NCBI RefSeq assembly: GCF_046097095.1
Contig: NZ_CP175698.1
Span: 1,612,001-1,676,000, forward strand
Source of the DNA: Natrinema sp046097095
GTDB lineage: Archaea; Halobacteriota; Halobacteria; Halobacteriales; Natrialbaceae
Length of the DNA: 64,000 bases
Reading direction: 5' to 3'
The first letter of the stretch is position 1, and every line of letters begins with the position of its first letter. Under the pieces are notes generated by a model that was not told the origin of the DNA, ran no database searches, and saw only the letters and a program-made list of their open reading frames with translations. Below, piece after piece: positions 8,859 to 17,547 of the stretch. A program made the position numbers and the translations under genes.

Positions 8859-9520
8859 TCGTCTCCCCCTCCGTGACCGACGGCCTTCGAGGTTTCGACG
8901 GCCGCCGCGAGCGCCGCCGTCGCCGCCTGCGGGTCCGGGGCCGCCGTGATCTCGCTGATGACGGCCACGCCGGCCGCGCCGGCCTTGACGACCGGCCCGG
9001 CGTTGTCGGTCGTGATACCACCGATGCCGACGATCGGGATCGAAACCGCGTCGGCGATCGCGGCGATCCGCTCCGGACCGATCCCGTTCTTATCGTCGTC
9101 TACGTCCTTCGAAGCGGTGCCGTAGACCGCGCCGACGCCCAGGTAATCGGCTCCGTCGGCCGCCGCCGCTCGGGCCTCCGCAACCGTCGAGGTCGAACAG
9201 CCCACGATCGCTTCCGGCCCGAGCAGGTCGCGAGCGACCGCAACCGGCAAGTCGGACTGGCCGACGTGAACGCCGTCGGCGTCGATCGGCCGCGCGATGT
9301 CGATCCGATCGTTGACGATCAGGTCGACCCCCGCTGCGGCCGTCAGTTCGCGCAGTTCGTGTCCGAGTTCGTACCGCGAGCGGGCGCTCGCGTCCTTCTC
9401 GCGTAACTGGACGGCGTCGACGCCACCGTCGATGGCCGCCCGGACGACCTCGGTCGTCGGTCGGCCGTTCGATAGCGACGCCTGAGTGACGAGGTAAGTC
9501 CGCCAACTCGAGTGATTCAT
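8855..9520 (-). CDS. thiE: Thiamine-phosphate synthase ThiE
   Basis: Couples HMP-pyrophosphate with thiazole phosphate to give thiamine monophosphate. The 221-residue TIM barrel has VQLREKDASARSRY (pyrophosphate-binding), IVNDRIDIARPIDADGVHVG, VGCSTSTVAEA, DYLGVGAVYGTASK and the C-terminal phosphate loop VGIGGITTDNAGPVVKAGAA. First gene of a two-gene operon with thiM. Confidence 0.96.
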   Translation of the reverse strand: MNHSSWRTYLVTQASLSNGRPTTEVVRAAIDGGVDAVQLREKDASARSRYELGHELRELTAAAGVDLIVNDRIDIARPIDADGVHVGQSDLPVAVARDLLGPEAIVGCSTSTVAEARAAAADGADYLGVGAVYGTASKDVDDDKNGIGPERIAAIADAVSIPIVGIGGITTDNAGPVVKAGAAGVAVISEITAAPDPQAATAALAAAVETSKAVGHGGGDE

Positions 9521-9570
9521 GCGCGATACCAGTCGGTAGTCGCACTAAGCGGTGTCGGTCGATCGAACAG

Positions 9571-10176
9571 TTAGAATCGCTCGAGCGACGCCTCGCCCGT
9601 CCGCACGAGCGATTCCCAGTCATCGTCCTCGCGGACCGCCGGAAGCGGGCGCGGGCGATCGGGGTCGTCGGTCTTTTCGGCGAGCGGCCGCCGCCACCAG
9701 GCCACGTCCCGCCACTCGTCGTCCGCGTAACCGATTCCCGGGAAGTCGACCAGCCGTTCGAACCCCAGCCGCTCGTGGAACCGTTCGGTTTCGGGATTCG
9801 GAACCGTCGTCACGGCGTAGGCGTCCCGGATCCCCTGGCGCTCGAGGACGGCGAACAGCGATTCGTAGAGCGCCCGGCCGATCCCCGATCGGCGGGCCGA
9901 CTCGGCGACGTAGATCGACAGTTCGACGACCCACTCGTAGGCGCGGCGCTTTCGCAGCGGCCCCGCGTACGTGTAGCCGACGACCTCGTCGTCGGTTTCA
10001 CAGACGAGCCACGGATGGCTCTCGAGGGTCGATCCGATTCGATCTGCCAGTTCGGCTTCGGTTGGGGTGGCTTCCTCGAAGGTGACCGCCGTCGACTCAC
10101 AAAACGGCGCGTAGATGTCACGGACGGCGGCTGCGTCCGCCGGCGTCGCAACTCGAATCCGAACGTCGGATGCCAT
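9571..10176 (-). CDS. GNAT-family N-acetyltransferase (phosphinothricin acetyltransferase-like)
   Basis: A 201-residue GNAT enzyme. The N-terminus IRVATPADAAAVRDIYAPF and the ELSIYVAESARRSGIGRALY acetyl-CoA loop (R-x-x-G-I-G-x-A) followed by HERLGFERLVDFPGIGY are typical of the Pat/bar-like subfamily that acetylates amino groups of small metabolites. Substrate unknown. Stands alone, divergent from the AEC transporter. Confidence 0.9.
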   Translation of the reverse strand: MASDVRIRVATPADAAAVRDIYAPFCESTAVTFEEATPTEAELADRIGSTLESHPWLVCETDDEVVGYTYAGPLRKRRAYEWVVELSIYVAESARRSGIGRALYESLFAVLERQGIRDAYAVTTVPNPETERFHERLGFERLVDFPGIGYADDEWRDVAWWRRPLAEKTDDPDRPRPLPAVREDDDWESLVRTGEASLERF

Positions 10177-10256
10177 ACGCCGGGTTTCGGGGCCGACTGG
10201 ATAAACGCGCCGAACCTCGGGCTGGTCGAACAGAATACCCGCGAGAACGACCGGCC

Positions 10257-10298
10257 TCCCGTCGTATCTTCACCTTGTGACCAGAGGCACTTAAAGGG
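10257..10298 (+). repeat. 42-base direct repeat, copy 1, with TCACCTTGTGA dyad
   Basis: Matches 10388-10429 at about 35 of 42 positions; the core CTTCACCTTGTGA is identical. The core contains the dyad TCAC-CTT-GTGA and is followed by CACTTAAAGG, a TATA-like run. This looks like an operator beside a promoter. Confidence 0.6.
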
Positions 10299-10387
10299 CA
10301 ACCGCCCGTGGCGAGTCGACCGCGTCACGCTCGAGTAGGTAGACCACTGCCGTCGCTCCGACGGAAGAGATCACGCAGAAGACAACG

Positions 10388-10429
10388 TCCCGTCATAGCT
10401 TCACCTTGTGATCAAAGACACTTCAAGGA
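10388..10429 (+). repeat. 42-base direct repeat, copy 2
   Basis: Second copy, exactly 131 bases downstream of copy 1 and in the same orientation. The dyad is conserved, while the TATA-like part has decayed to CACTTCAAGG. Confidence 0.6.
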
Positions 10430-10587
10430 CGAGCAGCGGTGTCGGTCGCTGATCGGATCGCGACGCCGGCATCGTAACTCCCATAGTGAACACGGGGAGT
10501 AGCTGACGCTGTAATGCAGGGTACGACCGTTTGGAACCGACAAGCACCTCGAGACGACCCTGACAGTACAGGGAAACGCGCTGACTA

Positions 10588-11562
10588 ATGGCGGACCTCC
10601 TCAGCATCTTCGCCTCCGCAGTCGGGCCGATCGTCGCCATCGCGGGCGTCGGCTACGTGCTCGCAACCGTCAAAGAGATCGATCCGGAACCGTTGAACAC
10701 GGCCGTCGTCTACGTGCTGGCACCTGCCTTGGTGTTTCACAGCCTCGCCACTACGAACCTCGAGGCGGCGACGCTGGTACGGGTCACGGTCGGAATCGCC
10801 GTGTTCACGGCAGTGATGTGGCTGATCGCCGAACTCGCCGGGCGCGCCGTCGGCGAACGCGAACCGGCGCTGAGCGGTCTCGTGCTCGTTGCGATCTTCT
10901 GTAACTCGGGAAACCTCGGGATTCCGGTCTCGGATTTCGCGTTCGGCGAGGTCGGCCGTCAGACCGCCGTCCTCTTCCTCTCTGTCCAGTCCGTCCTGAT
11001 GTACACCGTCGGCGTCTACGTCGCCTCCCGAAGCAGCGGCTCCGCCGGGCTCGAGGGCGTCCGGCGAGTATTCTACATCCCGCTTGTGTACGCCGTCGTC
11101 GCCGCGTTGGGCGCGCGTGCGCTGGCGCTCGTCCCGCCGGCGGACACGGCGGCGATGGAAACCCTGCAGCTCGTCGGCGACGCCTCGATCCCGCTCATGC
11201 TACTCATTCTCGGGATCCAGCTCGCCCGTTCGGACACCGCAGCCGTCTCGCGGGCGTGGCCCGCGATGGCGCTGAAACTCGGCGTCGCGCCGGTCGTCGG
11301 CCTCGGAGTCGTGCTCGGTCTCGATACCGTTCTCGGCGCTGGCTTTCAGAACCCGACCGTCGCACGCGTGTTCGTCCTCGAGACGGCGATGCCGGCCGCC
11401 GTGACGCCGCTGATTCTGGTCATCGAGTTTGCCGGCAACACTCGCTCGGACGGCGTGCTCGTCTCGGAGTACGTCTCGACCTGCGTGTTTCTAACGACCG
11501 TGCTGGCGATTCCGGCGCTCACCGGCCTGATCGCGCTCTTACAATCCGGAATCGTGATCTGA
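10588..11562 (+). CDS. AEC-family (auxin efflux carrier) transporter
   Basis: A 324-residue integral membrane protein with about ten membrane segments in two five-helix halves. Characteristic parts are GPIVAIAGVGYVLATVKEID at the first helix, AIFCNSGNLGIPVSDFAFG (the conserved unwound-helix region) and DASIPLMLLILGIQLAR leading the second half, ending ETAMPAAVTPLILVIEFAGN. The family exports small organic anions or amino-acid-like molecules; the substrate here is unknown. Confidence 0.9.
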   Translation: MADLLSIFASAVGPIVAIAGVGYVLATVKEIDPEPLNTAVVYVLAPALVFHSLATTNLEAATLVRVTVGIAVFTAVMWLIAELAGRAVGEREPALSGLVLVAIFCNSGNLGIPVSDFAFGEVGRQTAVLFLSVQSVLMYTVGVYVASRSSGSAGLEGVRRVFYIPLVYAVVAALGARALALVPPADTAAMETLQLVGDASIPLMLLILGIQLARSDTAAVSRAWPAMALKLGVAPVVGLGVVLGLDTVLGAGFQNPTVARVFVLETAMPAAVTPLILVIEFAGNTRSDGVLVSEYVSTCVFLTTVLAIPALTGLIALLQSGIVI

Positions 11563-11787
11563 AACGACCGACCGCCGTTCGCAGCTCTGTATCGCCCAAA
11601 GACGTGGTCGTTGCACGACCGTCCGACCGTAGCGAACGAACTCGTATCGCGGCCGCCAAAAATAAACTATTAATAGTTCATTACCCCGACGTCGTCGATA
11701 GTTCGCCGTTGATCCGCCGTTTCCGGACAACTTCGATAGGGTTTCCCACACCCGAATTTATGTACACGTTCGTTGGATGTCACGTCG

Positions 11788-12003
11788 ATGTCCGCGAGCG
11801 AACAACCGTTGACGGTGCCGAGAGAACTGACATCACCGAAGACCAAGCTCGTCTACGTGACCGTTCGGGTCACCGAAGAGACCACGGTAAACCGACTACA
11901 GAACTATCTCGGACTCCCGAAGCTGACGCTACTACCGATCCTCCGATCGCTCGTCTCACAGGGATACGTCCAACGGACGGAGGGCACATATGAGTGCCAC
12001 TAG
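11788..12003 (+). CDS. Small winged-helix DNA-binding protein
   Basis: A 71-residue protein with a helix-turn-helix: VTEETTVNRLQNYLGLPKLT and LLPILRSLVSQGYVQRTEGT-type recognition helix and wing. ATG 11788 (MSASEQPLTVPREL) is chosen over the in-frame TTG 11773. It resembles haloarchaeal stand-alone HTH proteins. It lies upstream of the thiolase pair and could regulate it or the AEC gene. Confidence 0.8.
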   Translation: MSASEQPLTVPRELTSPKTKLVYVTVRVTEETTVNRLQNYLGLPKLTLLPILRSLVSQGYVQRTEGTYECH

Positions 12004-12126
12004 GTGCGTTCTCTCCACGACGGTCGAGTCGTCGGGACTTACCGGTTCGTCCGCTCCGTCGGCTCAGCCCCGCTCGTTGAACCGTCTGCGAACGGTCCGA
12101 CGACCGAAACCAGACGGTGAGCGCGT

Positions 12127-13317
12127 ATGACCGCTCACCGACACCCGTCGGCGGAACAGACGGACCGCGTGGCCGTGATCGGCGCATCGATGACCCAGTT
12201 CGGGCAGCGCGAGGGAGCATGGGTACTAGACCTCCTCGCGGAGGCCGGAATCGAGTGTCTCGCGGACGCGGGCGTCGACGCCGACGACGTCGAGCACCTG
12301 TACGTCTCGAATATGACCAGCGGCGAGTTCGAGGGGATGACCGGCGTGATGAACGCGCTGGTTCACGACCTGAACGCGATGCCGGCGTACACCCAGCGCG
12401 TCGACCAGACGAGTTCCAGCGGCGGCGCGGGAATCTACGCCGCCTGTCGGTCGGTGGCGAGCGGAGACAGCGACATGACGCTGCTCGTCGGCGGCGAAAA
12501 GATGGCCCATCGGTCGACCACCGAAGCGACCGACGTCATCGCCTCCGTGGGCCATCCAGTCGAGTACAAACACGGCGTCACGCTGCCCTCGTTTGCCGGG
12601 CTCACCGCGCGCCACTACTTGGAGCGCTTCGACGCGCCCCGCGAAAGTCTCGCGAAGGTTGCGGTCAAGAATCACGCGAACGGCGTCGACAATCCAAACG
12701 CCCAGTTCCGGAAAGAAGTCGATCTCGAGACGGTCCTCGAGTCGCCGATGGTGGCGGACCCGTTGCGGCTGTACGATTTCTGTCCGATCACGGATGGCTC
12801 GGCGGCGCTCATGCTCTGTCCCGAGTCCGTCGCCGCGGAGTATACGGACGAGTACGTCGTCATTTCGGGTATCGACGGCGCGACCGATACCCACGTCGTC
12901 CACGAGCGCGCGGACCCGACCGTGATGGACGGCGTCGTCAAGAGCGGCGAGGGAGCCTACGAGATGAGCGGCCTCGAGCCAGACGATATCGACGTGGCCG
13001 AACTTCACGATATGTTCACCATCCTCGAGTTTTTGCAGATGGAAGGGCTGGGCTTCGCCGACCAGGGCGAGGCCTGGCACCTCCTCGAGGAGGGATATAC
13101 GGAGCGCGACGGCGAGTTGCCGATCAACACCTCCGGCGGGCTCAAATCGAAAGGGCATCCGCTCGGAGCCAGCGGCGTCGCCCAGGGCGTCGAGATCTAC
13201 GAACAACTCGTCGGCGAGGCCGGCCCCCGACAGGTCGACGCCGATGTCGGGCTGTGCTGTAACGTCGGCGGCTTCGGCAACTGCGTCATCACCACCATCA
13301 TGGAGGCCGCACAATGA
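12127..13317 (+). CDS. Haloarchaeal thiolase, catalytic (alpha) subunit with Ser nucleophile position
   Basis: A 396-residue thiolase-superfamily acyltransferase (beta-ketothiolase type). At the position of the nucleophilic Cys (usual context ACASG) it has TSSSGG, so Ser96 aligns with the nucleophile. The other catalytic parts are present: ELHDMF (His294), SKGHPLGASG (His344) and CCNVGGFG near the C-terminus. Haloarchaeal two-subunit beta-ketothiolases (BktB of Haloferax mediterranei) are reported, as I recall, to use a Ser-His-His triad, which fits. The downstream OB-fold gene overlaps by 4 bases and is the expected beta subunit. Probable role: acyl-CoA condensation or cleavage in lipid or PHA metabolism. 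Confidence 0.9.
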   Translation: MTAHRHPSAEQTDRVAVIGASMTQFGQREGAWVLDLLAEAGIECLADAGVDADDVEHLYVSNMTSGEFEGMTGVMNALVHDLNAMPAYTQRVDQTSSSGGAGIYAACRSVASGDSDMTLLVGGEKMAHRSTTEATDVIASVGHPVEYKHGVTLPSFAGLTARHYLERFDAPRESLAKVAVKNHANGVDNPNAQFRKEVDLETVLESPMVADPLRLYDFCPITDGSAALMLCPESVAAEYTDEYVVISGIDGATDTHVVHERADPTVMDGVVKSGEGAYEMSGLEPDDIDVAELHDMFTILEFLQMEGLGFADQGEAWHLLEEGYTERDGELPINTSGGLKSKGHPLGASGVAQGVEIYEQLVGEAGPRQVDADVGLCCNVGGFGNCVITTIMEAAQ

Positions 13318-13673
13318 GCATGGACGCGACCCGATACGAGGACGGCACGATCAGTTATCCCGGCCACCCCCGCGGCCCCAACGGCGCAAAACCGGCCGAA
13401 ACGATCGATCTCAGCGAGTACACCGCCGAAATCGTCACCTGGACGACCAGCACCGCGACCCCGCCCGGCGTCCGCGAACCCAACCATCTCGCGATCGTCG
13501 AGTTCGACGTCGAAGGGGAGACGGTTCGCGCGATCGGCCAACTGACCACCGGCGATATCGAAACCGGCGACGAGGTCCAGCCCGTCCACGTCGACGAACT
13601 CCGCGATCCCGATGCCGGCATCCGAGAACCCGACAGTCAAGCGTGGGACGGCTACCAGTTCGAGCCAGTGTGA
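13314..13673 (+). CDS. OB-fold (DUF35) partner subunit of thiolase
   Basis: A 119-residue protein beginning with MDATRYEDGTISYPGHPRGP and containing the OB-fold strand pattern VTWTTSTATPPGVREPNHLA and QLTTGDIETGDEVQPVHV. It lacks the zinc-ribbon cysteines of full DUF35 proteins. The ATGA overlap with the thiolase gene implies a stoichiometric complex, as in haloarchaeal alpha/beta ketothiolases. Confidence 0.88.
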   Translation: MSMDATRYEDGTISYPGHPRGPNGAKPAETIDLSEYTAEIVTWTTSTATPPGVREPNHLAIVEFDVEGETVRAIGQLTTGDIETGDEVQPVHVDELRDPDAGIREPDSQAWDGYQFEPV

Positions 13674-13805
13674 GAACGTATCAGACCGGCGTTCCGACGT
13701 GCCGCCGTCGGCTTGGTCGCGCTCGGCGCTGAACCGGCACAAGACGGACGGCAGCGAGGGGATATCTGAACCGAACAGCAGAAAGCGGTGCTCGAACGTG
13801 TCCGA

Positions 13806-15536
13806 TCAGTGTCCCTGGTCGTGGGGGTTCAGCGCCGTATCGTAGTTCTCGGCGTGATCAGTGTAGTCGATAAAGCGGGGTGCGTCGGGGTCGAACGGGC
13901 GCTCGAGGCTCTCGAAGGCCTTCTTCTTGTCCCAGCCCTGGAGCTTACCGACTGCCGACTTGTCCTCGAGATCGTGGTAGTCGAGTTTCGGCTCGGTCAT
14001 GTCCCAAGCGTTCATCCCCTGTTCGGTGCGGACGATGACGCTCGAGTACTCGTCGGAAGAGCCGACGGAGCCGACGGTGATGTCCGAACAGAAGCCGGTG
14101 AAGTCAGCACACTCGTCGCAGCCCTTGAGCGCGGCGTCGTGGAAGTTTTCGATGTCTTCCTCGACGATCATCTCGCCGTCGTGGTCGTAGACCATCATCT
14201 TCCCGTTGAGGACGTCCATCTTGCCGATCTCCGACGGCGAGATGCCGCGTTGCTCCTCTAGCTGTTCGCCCATGAGGCTGTGGTAGTTGAAGTTCTTCGT
14301 ACACATCAGCGCGATCGTGTAGTCGACCGCGCGGATACCCTCGTTCTGGGCCTGATAGTCCCACTCGAAGTCCTGGAGCGCGCGGATGCCCTCGATCTCA
14401 CAGGGGGTGCCCACGATCGCGAGGCTGAGGTCGTCCCAGTCCTTGTCGGGGAGTTTGTGCTTCCACTGTTCGAGGTCGAGGTTGCCAAGCGCGAGCGTCT
14501 GGTTGTAGACCGTGCCGGCGTTCTCGATGAGTTCTTCCGTCGTCGTCGCGAGGTAGCTCTCGGCCTTCCAGGCCTCCTCGTCGCTCTCGGTGGCGACGAG
14601 CGCACCGTCGATTTCGCCTTCCTCGAGCAGGGTCGCGAGGATGCCGGTGACGACGCCGCCGTCCTGGGCCTCGTCGGTCCAGTCGTCCTCGACTTTCGCG
14701 GAGAATTCCGTGATCGGGTCCCCCGCACCTTTGACGTTGTCCTCGCCGCCGGTGATCTTCCACTGGCGCTCGTAGCGCATCCCACCGCGGGGGCAGAAGT
14801 CCCAGCAGAGCGAACAGCCGGTACACATCTTGACCAGCTTCGGCAGGCCGTCGTCGCCGACGCCGATCGAGTCCGACGGACAGGCGGCGACGCAGGTCCC
14901 ACACTGGATACACCGTCCCTCGTCGATGACGGCCTCGTCCAGTTCCATGAACCAGGTCTTCTCGTCGGGCGTTTCGATGTCGTTCATCTGCGACCGGATC
15001 GAGTACTCCGGCGTGTCTAGATCGACACCCTCGGGGACCCCGACGCGCGTATCTGGCGCGCCGTTATCGACGTCCTGGCTGACGTCCTCGGCCGGCTCGG
15101 TGAACTCAAGGTCGCCGAGTTCGCCCATCTCGTCGACGTTCGCCACGCCTGCGCCGTCGGTGGCGACGGGCTGGGTTTCGGACTCGACGTCGGCGGCCGT
15201 CTTCTCGCCGCAGGTGCAGGTGTCGGGCGAACAGCTGTCGCCCTCCGCGTTCGCGCCGCCGTCCGTAGCGATTGCGCCCTCTCGAGCGTGATCCGTGTGC
15301 TCACGGGAGCGAGATGCGCCAGCGCCGGCGTCCGGCACGATGACGGCGTCGTCATCGTCGTCCGATTCCGGGACGTGCGGGAAACGGGGTTCGTCCTCGC
15401 TCCCTCGCGGGTCGCTTCGCTCCCCGCTTGATCCGTCCGAGGCCTCGCTGCGCTCGGCCTCGCGGCTCGCGTGTCGCTTCGCTCCCGCTCGCTTCTTCGA
15501 GGACTCACTGCGCTCGTCCTCGCTATCAGTCCCCAT
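13806..15536 (-). CDS. Ferredoxin-FrhB fusion (coenzyme F420 hydrogenase/dehydrogenase beta-type)
   Basis: From ATG 15536 the protein has 576 residues. A long acidic, disordered N-terminus (1-195) contains a small Cys motif CSPDTCTC near 102-109. Two [4Fe-4S] motifs follow at 209-219 (CIQCGTCVAACP) and 238-248 (CTGCSLCWDFCP). The FrhB/FpoF-type domain spans about 270-560 with VGTPCEIEGIRALQ, MCTKNF and KGCDECADFTGFCSDITVG. This is the domain order of F420H2 dehydrogenase subunits and of the N-terminal half of methanogen F420-dependent sulfite reductase. It lies directly downstream of the siroheme reductase with an 11-base overlap, so it probably feeds that enzyme electrons. A basic/Ser stretch at about 13-48 is encoded by repetitive GAGCGAAGCGA-like DNA. 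Confidence 0.88.
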   Translation of the reverse strand: MGTDSEDERSESSKKRAGAKRHASREAERSEASDGSSGERSDPRGSEDEPRFPHVPESDDDDDAVIVPDAGAGASRSREHTDHAREGAIATDGGANAEGDSCSPDTCTCGEKTAADVESETQPVATDGAGVANVDEMGELGDLEFTEPAEDVSQDVDNGAPDTRVGVPEGVDLDTPEYSIRSQMNDIETPDEKTWFMELDEAVIDEGRCIQCGTCVAACPSDSIGVGDDGLPKLVKMCTGCSLCWDFCPRGGMRYERQWKITGGEDNVKGAGDPITEFSAKVEDDWTDEAQDGGVVTGILATLLEEGEIDGALVATESDEEAWKAESYLATTTEELIENAGTVYNQTLALGNLDLEQWKHKLPDKDWDDLSLAIVGTPCEIEGIRALQDFEWDYQAQNEGIRAVDYTIALMCTKNFNYHSLMGEQLEEQRGISPSEIGKMDVLNGKMMVYDHDGEMIVEEDIENFHDAALKGCDECADFTGFCSDITVGSVGSSDEYSSVIVRTEQGMNAWDMTEPKLDYHDLEDKSAVGKLQGWDKKKAFESLERPFDPDAPRFIDYTDHAENYDTALNPHDQGH

Positions 15537-17226
15537 GGGCAACACCTCGCGCAACTGGCGCGTCCGCGCTGTTCATAACCTGCCGGAGCCGGTCGTTGTC
15601 GACGCGGCGACACCACTGATAGAACTTCTCGCCGTCGTTGCGATCCTCGCTGTAGGCGTCGAACAGTTGCTCGAGCGCCGGGATCACCGAATCGGCGGGT
15701 ACGGCGTTCTGGATCCAGTCTAAGAACTCGTTGTCGGCACCGAGCGAGCCGCCGAGGCCGAAGTCCATCCCTTCTACGAGGTTGTCGCCCTCCTCGTTGG
15801 GGCTGTCCTCGTCTTCCAGTTTGACGGTCTCGCCGCGGAAGCCGATGTCGGCGATCTGGGGCTGTGCACAGGAGGCCGAGCAGCCGGACATGTGCATCCG
15901 GATGGCCTCGATGTCGTCGGGCACGTCGATGCGCTCGTCGAGTTCGCGGGCCCAGCGCTTGGTGCGCTTTTTCGTCTCGATGATGGCGTAGTTACAGAAC
16001 TCGTTGCCCGTACAGCCGACGGCACCCCGCGAGAACGGGCCGGGATCGGGGCTGTACTCCTGGGCGAACGGCTCCGCGAGGAGGTCGTCGACGTTCTCCT
16101 CGGGGATGTGGGTGATGAGGAAGTTCTGATCGGTCGCCAGGCGGACGGAGGCGTCCTCGGTACCGTACTTCTCGGCGGCGCGGGCGGCTTCGGCGAACTC
16201 GTCGCCGCCCATGCGGCCGGCGATGACGTTGAAACCGACGTACTTCAGTCCGTCCTGTTTCTGGTCGTGGACGCCGACGTGGTCGCCCTGGTAGCCGACG
16301 GTCAGGTTCCGGCCGCCGGTGGGCAGGTCGACCGTACAGCGGTCGCGGATCGCTTCCTCGAACTTCTCCGGGCCGAGCTGTTCGACGAGGTAGCGCATGC
16401 GACAGACGCCGCGGTTGTTGCGGTCGCCGATCTCTTTGAACGTCTGAGCGACGGCACGGCAGAACTCGACGGCGTCTTCGGGCTTGACGAAGACGTCGAG
16501 TTCGGAGCCCATCCGCGGTCCGTCGGAGAGACCGCCGCCGACGCGGGCGTGGAAGCCGTAGAGATGCTCGCCGTTGATCTCCTTTTTCGCCGGGACGAGG
16601 CCGACGTCGTTGATCTGTGACTGCGCGCAGTCGTGGGCGCAGCCGGTGATCGTTATCTTGAACTTCCGCGGGAGGTTGGCGTACTCGCGGTTGTTCGTGA
16701 AGAACTCCGAAACGGCGTCGATGACCGGCTGAGCGTTGAAACACTCGTGGTCATCGAGCCCGGCCGCGGGACAGCCCAGCACGTTTCGGGCCGAGTCACC
16801 ACAGCCCTGGACGGTCGTCAGGCCGACTTCGTCGTAGCGGTCCCACATTTCGGGGACGTCTTCGACGCGGATCCAGTGTTTCTGGATGTCCTGCCGGGTC
16901 GTGATGTCGAGGTAGGCGTCGCCCCAGAGTTCGTTCTGTTCCTCGCCGCCGTACTCCTCGGGGGCGACCGCGAGGTCGTCGGTGACCTCGCCGATGACCT
17001 CGGCCTGCTCGGGGGTGAGCTTCCCGCCCGGCACCTTGGTCCGGATCATGAAGTAGCCCTCCTGCTTTTGGGCGTACATGCCGGCCCACTTCAGGCGCTC
17101 CCACTCGCCGCCGCCAGCGCGCGCTTCGATCTCCTCGAACGAGAGTTCGTTCTCGGCGTAGTCGTAGACGTCGTCGACGACGTCGAGGGGATGTTTCTCC
17201 TGTTTGTGCTCTTCGACTGTGTTCAT
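15526..17226 (-). CDS. Siroheme nitrite/sulfite reductase (ferredoxin-type)
   Basis: A 566-residue assimilatory nitrite or sulfite reductase. It has the duplicated siroheme-reductase architecture: DITTRQDIQKHWI, TVQGCGDSARNVLGCP and ITGCAHDCAQ in the first half, LATDQNFLITHIPEENVDDL, then the siroheme/[4Fe-4S] cysteines GCTGNEFC (Cys405, Cys411) and SGCSASCAQPQ (Cys449, Cys453). Start ATG 17226 (MNTVEEHKQEKHPLD) is preferred because upstream sequence is basic and unlike the family. Nitrite and sulfite enzymes are hard to separate by eye; no nitrate reductase gene adjoins, and the FrhB partner recalls sulfite reduction. Confidence 0.9.
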   Translation of the reverse strand: MNTVEEHKQEKHPLDVVDDVYDYAENELSFEEIEARAGGGEWERLKWAGMYAQKQEGYFMIRTKVPGGKLTPEQAEVIGEVTDDLAVAPEEYGGEEQNELWGDAYLDITTRQDIQKHWIRVEDVPEMWDRYDEVGLTTVQGCGDSARNVLGCPAAGLDDHECFNAQPVIDAVSEFFTNNREYANLPRKFKITITGCAHDCAQSQINDVGLVPAKKEINGEHLYGFHARVGGGLSDGPRMGSELDVFVKPEDAVEFCRAVAQTFKEIGDRNNRGVCRMRYLVEQLGPEKFEEAIRDRCTVDLPTGGRNLTVGYQGDHVGVHDQKQDGLKYVGFNVIAGRMGGDEFAEAARAAEKYGTEDASVRLATDQNFLITHIPEENVDDLLAEPFAQEYSPDPGPFSRGAVGCTGNEFCNYAIIETKKRTKRWARELDERIDVPDDIEAIRMHMSGCSASCAQPQIADIGFRGETVKLEDEDSPNEEGDNLVEGMDFGLGGSLGADNEFLDWIQNAVPADSVIPALEQLFDAYSEDRNDGEKFYQWCRRVDNDRLRQVMNSADAPVARGVAHGD

Positions 17227-17247
17227 ACGAACCACCACGCGGTTCGT
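17227..17247. promoter_or_regulatory. Perfect inverted repeat at the start of the siroheme reductase gene
   Basis: ACGAACC and GGTTCGT, 7 bases each and separated by 7 bases, lie immediately upstream of the start codon. The position suits a repressor operator or a short 5'-UTR hairpin. No clear TATA box is seen at the usual distance. Confidence 0.45.
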
Positions 17248-17547
17248 GCGACGTCGGAAGAATCTGCGCGTTCGAGAGACTGATGGACCATCGTTTACCG
17301 GGTCATTCTCCCCCGACCCTATACGCTCCCGCAACTCGGCGAATCCTGACGTGGGTCGCTTCCACCAGCAAGTATTGCCCCTTCAGCCGGCCACAACCGA
17401 TCGAGGCAGTCGAAAACCCCGACGGCACATCGGAACGCGTCGTCCGACGCCGATCACTGCGACAGGAGCGTCGGTGATATCAGAAATTATTGCCTGTAGT
17501 TTGCGATCACCGCGTGTGATCCCCGCCGGATTTACCGCGGGACACCC
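17248..17547. other. Intergenic region upstream of siroheme reductase
   Basis: No gene. A second dyad, GATCAC-CGCGT-GTGATC, lies at 17505-17521 next to an AT-rich run (GATATCAGAAATTATTG, 17477-17493). Either could contribute to control of the reductase operon or termination of the gene to its right. Confidence 0.4.

Larger units (their letters stand above)
10177..10587. other. 411-bp divergent intergenic region with a repeated operator-like block
   Basis: No credible gene on either strand. It holds two 42-base imperfect direct repeats (10257-10298 and 10388-10429), described separately, lying between the divergent GNAT and AEC transporter genes. Confidence 0.6.

Noticed and set aside
7986..8876. 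296-residue plus-strand frame over thiM
   Set aside because: Antisense to a complete thiM with all its motifs; the composition is typical of a shadow frame.
9021..9520. Possible THI-box or other riboswitch upstream of or within thiE
   Set aside because: I could not find the conserved THI core pairing upstream of the start; the upstream spacer is only about 50 bases.
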